DNA of 64,000 bases, from NCBI GenBank assembly GCA_025201765.1, contig MU623426.1, positions 97,605 through 161,604 on the forward strand, read 5' to 3'. Positions 45,799 through 58,387 of the stretch are shown in pieces. The notes below the pieces were generated by a model. That model saw only the letters and a program-made list of their open reading frames with translations. It did not search any database and was not told the DNA's origin. Position numbers and translations under genes: made by a program. Source of the DNA: Daldinia sp. FL1419 (taxonomy: Eukaryota; Ascomycota; Sordariomycetes; Xylariales; Hypoxylaceae). The stretch's first letter is position 1. Each line of letters begins with the position of its first letter.

Positions 45799-46679
45799 AC
45801 GGTAAGCTGTCTTAGCTAGGTGTTATTTTTAGTAGACTAGCGAGCCAGGGGTCACGAAGGGCTGGTATTTCGCGGGGCCTGGAACGCGCGCGGATTTGAT
45901 TGACTGACGGCGATGTATTTGTGGCGCTGGCCCTCGGGATGGAAGCCGTACGCATATAGTACAATGAATGCCAAAATCACGGTAGATCAAAAAAGGACAT
46001 ATAACAAGACAGTACCCCCTTTTTGTCTATGCCAAGTGCCGTCGTACTTCCACTTTCAACTTCCCTCCACCCCCTATTTCACTTTTACCAGATGAGTACA
46101 ATAGCAGCAAAAAGCAATAAAATCTCCATACACAAGAGTAAGAATGCTCTCTCCAATTCATTTCATTGCACCCCTCCCATTACTATCCCGCCTCTATTCA
46201 GAACCCCCACCAACGCAATGCAAATGCAATCACCATTAATTAACCGCGCCCTCCCCTACTAACCCGATAGGAAGGCGCCCTACCCATCCATACTTGTCCA
46301 GCCTGCTGTTGAGCGCGAGGCCGAGGGAGCAATTCTATCATCCGTATATGTTACACAAGTTCCGTCCCGACATTTCACTCAGCCGGACTTCCCTCACCAG
46401 ATCCTGGGGGCCCCGCAGCTACGAAGTCGCGGTACACTCGATGCGCCCGAGTGGAGAGGCCCTTTACCTATCTACATAGTCCTGTTTCCTGTTTTTTTTT
46501 CTTCTAGTATATTACAACAAAGTAATGTCAGAGCGGAGAAAGCTAGCTCCTGCGTAGAGGCACCGCGATAAAAGGGGTCATCTTTCCAGAATTGTACGTC
46601 GTATCCACATATTGTATCTATCCGCCAGCCTTCCGTGACTCCATCTTTCCCGTTGTATACACATCGCCAGCCGACGTAT
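45799..46679. other. Intergenic between convergent genes
   Basis: About 880 bp holding the 3' flanks of the Swp1 gene and the aminoalcohol phosphotransferase gene. Plus-strand frames here have no features. Confidence 0.4.
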
Positions 46680-48145
46680 CTACTGGGACTTCTTCCCGTT
46701 CGCGGCGCCGTTCGTCAACCCTTCCAGTTTTCGCTTGTTCTCAAGCTGCTTCTCGTAAGGGATGGTGAGGCAGTTGATACCGAGGAAGTTGCATATGCTG
46801 GTTGTGACTAGGTAAGCCCAACGGAAATATACGACGAATGCGAACACAAAGTACGCCCACAAGTAATAGTGCTCGAGCTCGGCGGAGATAGGGGCAAAGC
46901 CAAATCGCGGAAGGTTACCGAGGAAAGCACCGCCTACAAGCGGAGCCAGCATAACTGTCCAGTACGGGAAGGGCTGACGAGTAAGGTGGGCGAGAATCAT
47001 CTTGGTTGTCATGCGCCCGAACACGAGGGACATGGTTAGGCAGAAGAGCACTAGGTGGTTTTCGCGCATCAGCGTCGAGTGCGGTGAGTATAGCCATGCG
47101 CCAATCGAGAATGTGTAAACGGCCATAGGGATCCACTCGAGAAATACCGGGAGGACCGGGAGGTTGTCCCGTCGTCTCGCCTTGACGACGTTGAGGACGC
47201 AGAAGGGCATGTGACCTAAGACGAGTGAGCCCACAATCACGAGAATCCAGATATCACGAATCGAATGGTCGGCGACAATTTCGTCGAAGCCGAAAAGGTT
47301 CTTCTGCCCAACAATGTTAACGATTGGTTCCGTCCAGATACCAGGTCCATAGATTCCTGAAATTGCCATTAGACTACAAGCGATGAGGAGGCCCTCGGTA
47401 GGACCGTTGAAGTAGCCTAGGTAAAGCGTATGCGTGTGATACGTCTCCCAGGTCGAGAAGAACATGGGTAAACAAGGGCACAGAGCAGTAAAGACGCCCG
47501 ATTTAGAGGTTCCCAGCGCCATCGCGCCAGTCTCTAGTAGACTGCCAAGAGTACAGTTTAAGGAGTCGATGCCATGGTCGAAAAGTTCTCCAAGGCCACT
47601 CGACGTGCCGGTTCGGCGCGCCTGTTTTCCGTCGATATTGTCCATCGTCTGGTACATAAAGAGACCAAAGGCAAAACTAAAATAGAGCCACGAGGGACCC
47701 TAAAATCCGGGTTGTTAGTCAAACGCGATCAACGTTTTTGCAGTATCGCGATGCTACGTACCGGTCCCACCAGATCTGGCATAACTATGACGAGTAAGGC
47801 GATGTTAACTAGAATGAACATGAACCCTATCAGGGTAACCATGTTGGGTGCCAGCCATAAGGGCAAAAGCTCGACGAAGGCATTCCACTAGTCCAACTCT
47901 TAGTTCTATTCGGCATCAGGGCGGGTATAGGAGTTCGGTACGTACGTAAGGACGGAGGATGTAATTGGAGATAGGCGACTTATCGACGGCTGAGTACTTG
48001 TAGGACTTGAGATGTATTAGGGCGTCATCCGAGATGCACTCGGCGACTGCTTTTTCTACGCAAGGATTTCTATGTCAGACCTAAGAGCTCGCCAAGGACA
48101 GGTGAGGACGCCAAGGTCGTACATACTGCTATTATTCGGAGCCAT
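46680..48145 (-). CDS. Choline/ethanolamine phosphotransferase (Kennedy pathway)
   Basis: Four exons, 48145-48127, 48055-47946, 47887-47762 and 47699-46680, give 424 residues. The first exon codes only six and a third codons (MAPNNS), and all junctions keep frame. The CDP-alcohol phosphotransferase signature DGx2ARx8Gx3Dx3D is complete (D108, G109, A112, R113, G122, D126, D130), within DNIDGKQARRTGTSSG and GELFDHGIDSLN. About eight to ten membrane helices follow, and the C-terminus ends with KKSQ, a basic tail suited to ER retrieval. The enzyme transfers phosphocholine or phosphoethanolamine from the CDP-alcohol to diacylglycerol, the last step in making phosphatidylcholine or phosphatidylethanolamine. 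I cannot separate Cpt1 from Ept1 specificity. Confidence 0.95.
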
Positions 48146-49568
48146 GGTGGCGCGCAGGGCTTTTTCCGCTTGCTTGATGACCGCGGAAGTGTCTTCGATC
48201 AGCTCAGAAATAACTCTACTCTAAAGAGAGATACGTAACGAAGTGCCGAATACGGTAGCACCTCGAAACTTTTTTCGCGACTGTTCAACTATTTGTTGCC
48301 AACTTTAAGATCGGGTTTGGTAACAGAAAGGAATGATCATTCCCAGGTTAAGTAGACGGTATTCGACTCCATGGGATATAGGTATTAAAAGATAGGTCAA
48401 GTTACAAAAACGAGAGAAATATAAAAGAGGACAAAACGTGTCACGAAGGTTTGCAAGTTGTATGAGCGGGAGGTCGGCAAGTCGGTGTATAGAAGTGTGT
48501 AAATAAGTTGGCAGCTTGCCAGGCGTGGAAAATAATAATTTACACTTCGGATGCACTTAGGCCGGCTACCTTACAACCTAGCTGGGAGCTAGCCTACCTA
48601 AGATACCTACTACCTACATACAACTACCATACAAAACATATGTACCGATGGTGGGGCGTAGACGATTTTCGTCTGCGTTACATAATGAGTCCCACATGCA
48701 GATAGGGTGTCATATCCAAGAACGTGGGTTGCACAGAGAGACTAGAGACGAATCAAATTGCAGATTTTCGAGACGCCCCTATTTTTGATTCTTCACTTTT
48801 TGGCAGGTTCCATTTAAGCCTTAGTACCTACCTTTAAGTCATCCAGTCTAGTCCTTTCAAATGCCAGGAACAAAATCCCGTTAGAAAAGTATACGGGAAT
48901 TATTACTGGTCCATCAAATCAAATCATCATTGGTTGCTTGAGCTGACATGTGAACGCCGTCCGATATATGTACAATTATGTATCAACTCGACCCTCGTGT
49001 GGGATTTAACCTAACTCTTACTTGAGAATTTATAATCAATTTATTCGCGGCATCTACAAACACATCCAAAGAACCAGGGCGCATCAAGTCAGTCACATAA
49101 AGGGTCGATTGACCAAGAAGAGCAAGTGGCGTGTAGAGTGGAAGCCTGATATGGAGATCGAGGCCTCTCATGCATTTAATTATTAGTTCTGAGCTTCGTG
49201 CTCTATTATTCCCCGGCGGGATGTCGTTTTGCTAAGTACGCTGCTGAATAGCATAAAAGTATGTCCAGATATCCCATCTACGCTCATTATCGAAATGCAA
49301 GGTTTCCCAAGCTTCAAACCCCCCAAGCTCCTTAAACACGAAATCATACCAGTAAACGGTAGGTATCAAATGCAACCACTCTGAATAGATGGATTCGGGT
49401 CCTCGTTCCCCGATGAGATCAAGATCGCCTGATGAGCTCATGCATTTTCGGAAGTCAGCTAGTTCTGTCATAACAGAACATATCTGACAGTTGTAGGATA
49501 AGGCCTGCGATGTGAAAAGCATCAAGGCGTTGCTGAAGGACTGAAAGGTACCCCTCGGTCTTCTTTCT
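48146..49568. other. Intergenic, one weak ORF
   Basis: About 1.4 kb. A minus-strand frame (49588-49232) overlaps the 3' end of the next gene. Its last ~70 codons (RKCMSSSGDLDLIGERG... to DIWTYFYAIQQRT) look protein-like and could be a gene remnant, but I recognise nothing in it. The rest shows no gene. Confidence 0.4.
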
Positions 49569-50298
49569 TTACAGCAAGAAGACACCAAGGCTTACACTAG
49601 CCGCAATAATAACGAAGCCGAATAGGCCGTCGTTGGCACCCACCCGGAAGGCAGCATTGTCGTTGCCCGAACCACCGTCACTACCGGCCAGGCCAGTGTA
49701 AACAGTGTTAGGATCATCGGAGTCAGTGCTGCTAGCCGTAGCAGAAGGGGCTGCGCTGGATGATGTGGCATTAGATCTGGTTGGGTTCTGGGCGCCGCAC
49801 GGGTGGTCCTCTCGGCACGCGCTGGCACAGTTGTTGTCCTGGCCGCACTTCTTGACGCACTGGTCACCCCATTCCTGGCAGACGAAGTACGGCAGAGTGA
49901 GCGAGTACTCGGACACGTTCGGTTGCTTGTTGTCTCCGCACACACAACCGTAAGTCAAAGCTTTCTGCAGGGAAACGTTAGTACGAAAAGTCCCACCATT
50001 CGGATCGGATCTGCTTTAAGAACTTACCGGATCGCAATCGTTGACCAATGTGGTCCCCGGCGGCGTCTGTTGGCAGATCAGAGGGCACGTGCTCTTCTCA
50101 GATTGACACCAGCTCGCTATATGCCGCGTTAGAAATCATTGCGTTGGGGTTTTCATTAGATGAATACTCGTAAATGAGTAGATAGTAGGACGTACTTCTG
50201 ATAGTCATCGACACGGAGCTGGGGTCGATGACATAGTCTGCTTTTACCGAGGAGGCCAAGAGGACGGCCGCAGCCAAGATGTTCCTTAACGAAGACAT
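49569..50298 (-). CDS. Secreted cysteine-rich GPI protein, DUF7707-like
   Basis: Three exons, 50298-50196, 50116-50028 and 49964-49569, give 195 residues. The signal peptide MSSLRNILAAAVLLASSVKA is followed by DYVIDPSSVSMTIRTSWCQSE-type sequence and a cysteine-rich domain with about a dozen cysteines (CPLICQQ, DCDP, YGCVCG, YFVCQEWGDQCVKKCG, CASACREDHPCGA). The pattern YxIDPxSV...WC...CP..C...L.Y.C.C...PYFxC..WGxxC...C matches the fungal DUF7707 family as I remember it. A Ser/Thr/Ala linker leads to a hydrophobic C-terminus (LFGFVIIAASVSLGVFLL) suited to GPI attachment. It probably sits on the cell surface, with unknown function. The ATG was chosen for the signal peptide. Confidence 0.9.
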
Positions 50299-53200
50299 TG
50301 TGATGGTTGGATTAGGTGTTACGGTAGGACGAGGTCTGTTGTGACGAAGGGGGGATATTACTCTCGTTTCCCTCTCTAATTAAAAACGACGGAACGACCG
50401 CGTAGTATTAAAAGGCAATGCACAGCGGAAAGAATTATTGTATTAAATGCAAACGCAGACGAATATTAGAAGCAACGATTGACCGACGACCGACCGAGTT
50501 TAAAAACGAGAGGAACGGGTGCCCAGGATACGAAGGGGGAACGAGAGGAATGTTCTCAAAGAAAGAGAAGTTCTGGGAGAGCTCCAAAGATGGCCTGGAT
50601 GCTACTATGGTAAGATGGGGAGACCGGGGTTCTTGTGTAAATTTATTGTACTGTACGGGGTACATAACCGAAAAATGGAAAAATAAAAGGAGGTATTCCC
50701 TGTCCGGGCGGTGGTCTCAGCGCTATCTCCAAGGCCCCAGGCAGCTAAGACGTCTTACTACTGGCTGTCTTTTATCTACTAGACAGGGATCATGGGTAGC
50801 TATCGACCTACCTGATCTACTTATTTTCTAACTTATTTTTCTTATTTGTACTGTCTAACAATGCGCGAGTTGCACCACAGTGACGCCGGCAAACAGAACC
50901 ACGATGGTTCCAGAACGGATACTGTCGTGTTGTCATCGATTCCGTCTCCCGCCCGTCTGCACGCCTGTCTGCATTACGAGGCCAACTCCATCTGAAAACC
51001 CTAAATCACGGCCACGAAAAACCTTGGCCTAGAATGAGCAACTAGATTATTCTTTTTATTTTTATCTTCAACTATTTTTAACAATACTTCGAAGCCCGGG
51101 TGGCTGAAATGGCCTAATACAAGTATGGACTAACAACAACGAACTTGGCTTCGTGATCTCTTCTCAACTCGGGGTCTCGAGCGGCCGATCTTCTCATAAA
51201 AAAAAGCGCCATTTCACTCAATTCGAAATTCAATGCGCCGCCCTAGGCTCCCCTGCAAACGTCCGGACAGGTTGCACCGGCGAGCCCCCAGCTTGACTAC
51301 TTGACTTAAAACCACCCCGGTCTAGTTTCAGAGCCTCAGAAGAGGGTACCATTCGGCTCGACCGCCCAAATAACGGTTGGCTTGCACCATGTTTTACTTT
51401 GTCGGAAAAATAAGGTATCGAATTAGTTCTGGCTAGCTTATTTACATACATGAGAAAAGCCCGCTCCTGCTGATCATCTGCATTCATCGTCCGATGGACC
51501 CTTAAGGTTGGGAGCGTCATCCAATATTTGACCGTAACTTAATTATCAACAAGTCTAAGCAGGTGTCTAAGCAGGCGTTAGGTAGCGTACATATGTATGC
51601 GAGAACCTACGCCGCTACGGAACCATACCTATCACGACCCTCAAGGTATGGGGATGGGGGGGGGGGGGTCTTAGTTTCTCGGGGGTCTTATGGACCATCT
51701 TATTGGACCAGAAAGGAGTCAGATGCCGTTTAGGGAAAGCGACTTTTTGCCGTTGCCCTCGTTTTACTCGTTTTACCGGTGCCCTCGGCTCTGCTACTTT
51801 ACTAGCAGAGGCAACAATCCTCGTATTGCAGGTGGGAGAGGTTGGACCGCAGAATCCGAATCGTTCTGGTGCATGCGATTTGTCGCGTATTTTTCGGGTT
51901 CGCTTAGACGATTAGAGCGATTAGAGCGATTGGAATAAATGGTGTGGTAAGACTGGTCCTCTCTAATTCATGCAGGCTCTTTTTACGAAGCCATTCCGCT
52001 GCGTTCGGCTCCATTCTATTCTATACTATCGTAGGTGGAATTTTTGGGGGATTTAGAGGCTGACTTTTACTTGACGATCCCAACTCCGACTGAATAACAT
52101 GACTCTCTTTCAGCCCTCACATCCTCACGCCTGACATCTCACATCTACGACTGTTGGCTAAAAATACATTCGGCGAATTCCAAAGCCTACCTAATATACA
52201 AAGGTGGCCTACCTACACGACTAAAGATATGCTCCTCGTGTAGCCCCGCAACGGGTAAGAATTATAAGACATATTAGTTAGTTATTCCTTTTACGCTCCT
52301 CTCTTCTTCAAGCCCCCATCCGTGATCGTTCGTTGTATTCCCAAACAAGTGACCGGAATCCCCGCATTACCCACCGACGCTGAGCAACGATGCCTGATAA
52401 ACCCCAACCTCTGGCATTTCTACATTTCTACATTCCCATGCCTGCTACCGATGCAACGCATCATCTCTATATTTGGCAGGCATGTAGGTAGGTATGTAGT
52501 GTATCGATTTAATGTATCTCTCCTTGGTTCGAACCATGTAAACGTAGACAGTGCGTGCTCCTCCTTGGCCGATATAGTTATTCAGACATGCATGTAAGTA
52601 TCTCCTCAGCTACGTAGATTAACCGTCAATATCAACACACACCCACATGGCTGCCCAGACCTCCTCGGCAGTTTGACCTCCGCGTCATGAAGTCTGTTTC
52701 AGATCGGAAATATCGACGGAGAGAAAAGGTTAAACAGAATAAGATAAATGTCACACAGCATGGTCCGATGCGGTGCAAAACGAAGATGGGTATACAACGT
52801 GTATATGAGATACCGACGCACCGTATCCCCGGAATGATGCCGATGTTACGGCGGAACCGCAACTTCATCCGCAACCAGACATTCCCGGTAATCCACGATG
52901 GGATCTCCGTGCCTCTGCTATCTCCTCAGCTCCTCCTCGCGTTTCTCTTAGGAGTAAACATCCTCATCGATCTACAATATTTTGATAAGAAATGGTTTAC
53001 CGCCTCTTTTCTACTCCATCAAAGATCTACTACGAGAACCTAATCCATACCTTAGCTCATGCAACATATACTCTCCTGTCACCTAGGTAGAGGACCCTGA
53101 TCGTCCGAAGCAGCGGAACATACCGTAAGCTACAGTACAACCCTTACTTAGAATCCCAAGTAAGGCATCGTATATAATTTATCTTAGTTGCTGTTTTTTT

Positions 53201-55032
53201 AGGAGGGGGGGTTTTTTTTTAACGCTAGCGAGGTTCCTCTCGTACGAAGTGCCTTTCGGCCGTTTGTGAGTTGTTCCTTACTACTAGGAATTATCTAGAC
53301 TTGACGATGAACTCCGATGGCTGAAGCTGTCAAGTTGTCTCCTCGCAGGCAAACGATATAGTCCTATTCTTGAGATGGGTACCATGGAGTTTGTTATCGG
53401 ACACCGGTAGCCAAAGACTTCCAATTTTACACGCACAAGACCTATGCTCTCAGCGGCTCCTAATCCAGAATTCCTTAGCTATTTCGACGATTAATCCTGA
53501 GCCATGGAGCAAATTGGGCTGGATTTAGTAAATCCCAATCGCTAGCCTGTTTAATAAGGCCCGTAACATCTTCTCGCTGTCTAGCCCCTATAATAGTGAG
53601 ACGCGGCAAACGAATTTCTAATGACACACATAAAATACATCTAAACTACATTATATAGATAAAGACGTCTGTTGGCATTTATTTCTTATTCACCTATCAT
53701 AGGCGGCAAGCGATTCCAACGACAATAGCCACTGTTCATGACTGCCCCGATCTGATTGAGTCGACCCCCGGCAAAGCCATATTCGTACTTGAATCAAAAG
53801 AACAAACCACTCAAGACAAACCATAGCTTGCCTCACACAACGCGTCTAAAATACTCGGGAACTGTACTTTTTTGACATAACCTGCGTGTTTCTGTTATTT
53901 CATCCCGCCCTTCCAGCCCAAGACGACGGGGAGACTGATATGCCACTATTATGGCGGGCCGTATTGTGGGAGTCGTCTTAATCTATTGGTCTATCATTTC
54001 GTCTGGCTTATATTAGGCGCAGGCCTCCTTATCGTTAGGTATAAACGCCCAGAGACAAACACTCATAAAGGTAGAGTTGGTAGTGGAATCGCCCGCAATA
54101 AGGGGATAGAGACAGATCCTCGTATCATGATAGGTTGTATGATTCAGTAAATGTTGGAGATGGCCTATTAGTATAACCTAGAATTTACTAGGTTAGGTTA
54201 GTTGCTACTTTACTATGTGGCTAATGCAAGAAAGCCTCAGCATGTTGGAGAAAAACAAACCACGATAAATAATTCGAGAAATGACTGGATTCCTCGACGT
54301 ATCACAGTTTCAGTTTTAGTACAACCGATAATTAGCAGAACCGCTCCACTTAGGAGGCAGGTACAATACCTTATTACCTGTTACCTATCATAGGTAGCAC
54401 GACATTAGTACTTCGTACAGGGCACGAAATAGATAATCGATAGTAATAAGATAAAGCCCAACGAAAAAAAAAAAAAAAAAAAAAAAAGCCAAAGCCCCCT
54501 GATAATGTAATCGTCAATGCCGAGCCCCGAAACGTTGACATGGGCTGTTCCTTCCTTCCCCCACGTCCATCGATCCCTGCAAACACCAATTGAATTGATC
54601 GAAACCGATTAGACGATTATCAGACGGCGCCGTAATGAGCCAAAGTGGCAGGGATAACCGCCTTTCCAATGTCCGCATGTTTAATCGAATTGAATTTTCC
54701 AATCTTCAACCTAGCGCAACTTTAAACCTTCAAAGATCATTTTTAGACTTCTTGGCCTCCGATCTTTTCCAATTCTAATTCCTTTGTCAACTGTACGTAT
54801 CTATCTGTCTACATTCTCGTCGTTCAATCTTTTAACCGGTTAGGTGGTTCCTTGTTGTGCGCCAATACCGTATCTTGAATCAACGCTTATAGAACACGTT
54901 TCTAGATTACAGCAATATACCCCCATTCAGTTCGAGCGACTGACTGCGGTCATAACCGCGCATCCCGATACCCTCCCTATTCTACTCCTCGAGTCGCAGC
55001 TGTATTCCGCCTGCGCACCAGCGCGTAGACGA
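50299..55032. other. Largest gene-free stretch
   Basis: About 4.7 kb with no firm gene. A minus-strand frame at 51520-51230 (MTLPTLRVHRTMNADDQQ..., 96 codons) is the most protein-like and might be a small lineage-specific gene. A plus-strand frame at 52687-53043 is less convincing. The stretch contains a GATTAGAGC repeat near 51908-51932, a G run near 51656-51668, and a 24-base A run at 54464-54487. Sequence just before 55033 is probably the 5' UTR of the PX gene. Confidence 0.45.
54464..54487. repeat. Poly-A run (24 A on + strand)
   Basis: A single uninterrupted A homopolymer in non-coding DNA. No target-site duplication or retroposed coding sequence was seen beside it, so there is no support for a retrotransposon tail. 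Confidence 0.9.
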
Positions 55033-55898
55033 ATGGCGTCCATCGTAGAGACCCAGCTCCCAAGCGCCAATAGCGCCGCGACCGGAATCGTACACAAGAA
55101 CCTATCGCAAGCAACCCTCCGGCCGAACCCACCTCCCTCCCCTCCCGCAACAGAAACAGACACCGAGACCGAGTCCAACGCCTCGAATGCGCCACAATCC
55201 ACATCTTCCACCGACATATCGTCGCCAGAGCGCCCGGCAGAACAAAATGCAATAACCAGAGAACCCGTGACGTCCCCACCTTATTGGATAAATGACCACA
55301 CAAACTACGCGAGGGGAATGGCCTCCGTGTCCGTCGAGTCCCTCCCAGCAGGCGGCATTACCCTACGCGACAACGAGACTAATAGTCTCGACGATCGGGG
55401 AAACGCGTGTTGGGCCAGGAGCGTCGAGATAACGGATTACGTCACCGTAAACGGCAGCGCGACGAATATAGGTGCTTTCGTGGTCTGGAACATACGAGTC
55501 GAGACGCTAAATGTAAGTTGCGATTTAATAAAGCTCGAAGAGTACGAAGATAACGTCGGGCGTGTGGACTAATGGGCTAATGTTTGGATACGACTTAGGG
55601 AAGCTACATGAACATACGAAAACGATATTCCGAATTCGACGACTTCCGGTGGAGACTCGTGCGCACGTTCCCAAACTTTGAGGCGGCCGTGCCCGAACTA
55701 CCGCCCAAGAGCTTGATATCTAAGTTTCGACCGAGGTTTCTGGAAAGACGGCGAGCGGGTCTACAGTACTTTTTAAAGTAAGCTATCTGCGTCCCCAATA
55801 CACATCAGACGAGCACGTGTTAACATAGTTACAGTTGTATCCTATTAAATCCGGAGTTCTCCGGATCGCCCGTGCTGAAGGAGTTCCTCTTCTCATGA
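55033..55898 (+). CDS. PX-domain protein, Ypt35-like
   Basis: Three exons, 55033-55512, 55599-55777 and 55835-55898, give 240 residues. The N-terminal ~100 residues are low-complexity (PPPSPPATETDTETES). The C-terminal half is a PX domain: VEITDYVTVNGSATNIGAFVVWNIRVET, then after the first intron the phosphoinositide-binding core MNIRKRYSEFDDFRWRL, the proline loop PELPPKSLISKFRPRFLERR, and the closing helix GLQYFLNCILLNPEF. This matches the short Ypt35 class, which in yeast recruits Vps13 to endosomes and vacuoles. The frame is open upstream to 54844 without an ATG, so the first ATG (MASIVETQLPS) is taken. The TA(C/T)FLN...CILL junction at the third exon keeps frame only with the TTACAG acceptor. 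Confidence 0.9.
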
Positions 55899-56567
55899 CC
55901 CGCAGCTCAGCTTGACGGCCGGTCAGATTACGGTACATAGCGGGGAGGGTGAGGCACGGCACGATCTCGACGCACGTTACGAAATAATGTTAATTCTGTA
56001 TGAAAACAATCGCCTGGATACCCGGACTGAAAGGCAGAGAGGGGCTTGGATCCGGATGGCCCGAGGGCGCCGGTGGCGTGTCACTATCTCATTCGTAGTA
56101 TATATTGGAAACTGGTATTATATCTTCTCAAGTCCGATTTTCTTTCGAGGATTGTTCTCTAGTTTCTCTAGGAACGAACCCCAGCTCTACATACGTGAAT
56201 TGTACCGGGTAGAGATGGACCGTTTGCTCAAAGCCAAACCCAGTCTGTCTATGCTATGCTATACTTATGACTCTGCCGCGGCTCGAATGCTTGAAAAGAA
56301 GAAATCCACCAATGACGACATGCAAACGACATGCAAGACTTTTCTATAGACCGATAGTGCAAACGCTCGGCCGCAAAACGCCCAGTCTATCACCGTAGTT
56401 TCCCTGATCCCTTTTTGAATCCACGAATCCCCCAAGAGACATCACAAGCCCCCGGCTCCCAGCCTAGTCTTCGTCATAACGTCCCTCGTTACCGCCAACG
56501 GACCCGGCCCCAAGCTCTTCTCCTGCCAACCCAACGAGAAAAGCCGCCTCGCAAACCGCAAGCCCGT
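55899..56567. other. Intergenic between convergent genes
   Basis: The 3' flanks of the PX and Mpv17-family genes. A plus-strand frame at 55912-56349 has no recognisable features and is not called. Confidence 0.4.
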
Positions 56568-57590
56568 TCACTTCTGGTTATTAATCATGCTCAAGTAGCA
56601 ATTCCAGCCGATACTAACGAGATTAACGACCAAGACCCTGTGCTCGAGGGGGACGAAGGTGAAATTAGCCATCTGGACGAACGGCCAGATGAGATAGTTG
56701 GTCTGGAGGGCGGGGGCGTAGCTCTTGGCGAGCTTTTCCTTGGGCGAACCGCCTTCCATGACGGCCATACTGGACAGAAATATGCCGATGAAGGTCGGCG
56801 CGAAGATCAGCTGGTCCGCGGCCACGCGCGCCACCATCTCGGCCTTCTTGTTGCGCAGCTGGATCGAGCGCTGCAGGATCCCGTACCATGTCGTTGCGGC
56901 GGGGCCGAAGACGGCTGGAGCGAGGGAGGGAGGGTTAGCGTGTGTACACTACTTAGATTTTTTTTTTTTTTTTTTTTTTCATTTGCCATTTGGTTTATTT
57001 CCGTCTCAATCTTAAAATTTTAAGCCTCGTCGCTAGCGTGACGAGCTTTTCGCAGGGAAATACGCGCGTTGTGGGGGATAAGGGGGGATAAGGAGGTAAA
57101 AAGGGGGTATTTGAGGGAATTGGGAGCGGTCAGGTCGAAAGTTTGGGGGGTAAGATGTGGGGTAAAAAAGATGAGTTGGTGAGGAGTAAGAGAAGCGAGT
57201 GGGTGTGAGAGTGGTGAAATTTGACGCTGGCGTGTATCTGGGAGTATTCCGACACGAAGAAATGAACGAGAAGAAACATACCGCCACCGTAAAGGAACAT
57301 GCGACCGGTTCGGGCGATCTCGTGCTTCTCAAGACCCTTCTTCTCGACGGCCTGCTGTGCGGTGATATCGCCGACGGCGAATAGCACGGCGGTGGTGACG
57401 CTCTGCGTCAATAACGGCCGCGAGGCGAGCTTTCGTTGGTACCTAACACGTTATTTCTCCATCAGCGATCGTTCATGATTTTAATATATATACTTTTGTA
57501 TTTCGTATACCGACCGGCTCGGCGGAAAGAAAAAGGTTTCTGATATATTGTCTCTGGGGGTGACATTCATCCTACGTACCAGCGAAGCAT
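56568..57590 (-). CDS. Mpv17/PMP22-family membrane protein (Sym1-like)
   Basis: Three exons, 57590-57580, 57442-57282 and 56914-56568, give 172 residues, the normal size. The first exon has only 11 nt (MLRW... split in the fourth codon); the joined start reads MLRWYQRKLASRPLLTQSVTTA, the classic Mpv17 opening. Next come FAVGDITAQQAVE, AVFGPAATTWYGILQR across the second junction, then DQLIFAPTFIGIFL, and LIWPFVQMANFTFVPLEHRVLVVNLVSIGWNCYLSM, the family C-terminal signature. Four membrane helices are expected. Sym1 is an inner mitochondrial membrane protein needed for growth on ethanol at high temperature; relatives are peroxisomal (PMP22). The second intron (367 nt) is the longest in the window and contains a 22-T tract. 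Confidence 0.92.
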
Positions 57591-58338
57591 GGTTGCGTTT
57601 ATGGGATTGCCGTTATTGAAGGGCCGATATGGAATTGGAGGTTTGGGAAACACCTGGGAGATGCCTGGGAAATGCCTGGGAAAGTGGTGGTTTGTTGCAA
57701 GTTTTTATTATTATCATTATTAATCTGTGGTCCACTAAGACTACCTGTACTTCGATATTCCGTACCAGGACCCTTATAAACTTAAAATTCTGGTACGTAA
57801 ACCTGCATGGCCCTAAAGTACCGGTTTTCTTCGTTAGCTGCATATGCTCTCCCAATGGGATGGGTCATTTCCTTCGCCCGGGATTGAAGGTTGGAAGGAT
57901 TGGAAGGAGTGCCCTAACGGGATAGTCGTGAGGCTCTCAGCGTGGTACCCGAGCTGTCTCGAGGAAAACCTAATAAAGTGGGTTCTTGAATGGTCGCATA
58001 ATTTTTTCTGTTTGTTTTTAACCTAACCTAGGCTCTTCTGCCATATAGGTTTTTAATAATACTAAAAAATATCTACAAGTCGCTTTATTCACAAATTCTA
58101 GCTGATCCCACCAATGACAACCGGCTGTGGAGCAAGACGAGTATTGTTGTGTTGGTGTTGGAAACAGAAATACCTAACAAATAAAACATGGCATGCACAC
58201 ACAATCTGTATTGAGCATCGATGAAAAACTACAATTTGATGATTCCAAATGTGCAGCGCCGTAAAAAGATTGTTGTGTCAAAAATAGAACAGATAAAAAT
58301 ATGAGATCAAATTAAAAAGCAAAAAAAGAAAAAGGAAG
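57591..58338. other. Intergenic
   Basis: About 750 bp between the Mpv17-family gene and the tRNA-Lys terminator. Near 57648-57682 is a small repeat of TGGGAAA/ATGCCTGGGA. No gene was seen. Confidence 0.4.
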
Positions 58339-58387
58339 AAAAAGGAAGGTTGATATTTCTCAATTTAACGAGAAGCATCAGGAATTG
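58339..58387 (-). terminator. Conserved tRNA-Lys trailer and Pol III terminator (copy 2)
   Basis: A 44-nt trailer differing at one position from copy 1, then T5 (58343-58339) at the same distance from the tRNA. It forms the same CTCAATT/AATTGAG hairpin at the tRNA 3' end. Further T-rich runs follow (58333-58329 and 58327-58321). Confidence 0.75.

Noticed and set aside
51230..51520. 96-codon minus-strand frame MTLPTLRVHRTMNADDQQ...
   Set aside because: Protein-like in parts but short, isolated and without a known family, so not called as a gene.
53221..53260. GGTTCCTCTCGTAC, resembling the reverse complement of the 28S rRNA sarcin/ricin loop
   Set aside because: Only 14 bases match; the surrounding sequence does not follow 28S rRNA in either direction, so it is taken as coincidence.
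54464..54487. 24-base A run as a possible retrotransposon poly-A tail
   Set aside because: No retroelement coding sequence or target-site duplication next to it.
55912..56349. 145-codon plus-strand frame between the PX and Mpv17 genes
   Set aside because: It lies in the 3' flanks of two convergent genes and shows no domain; likely untranslated sequence.
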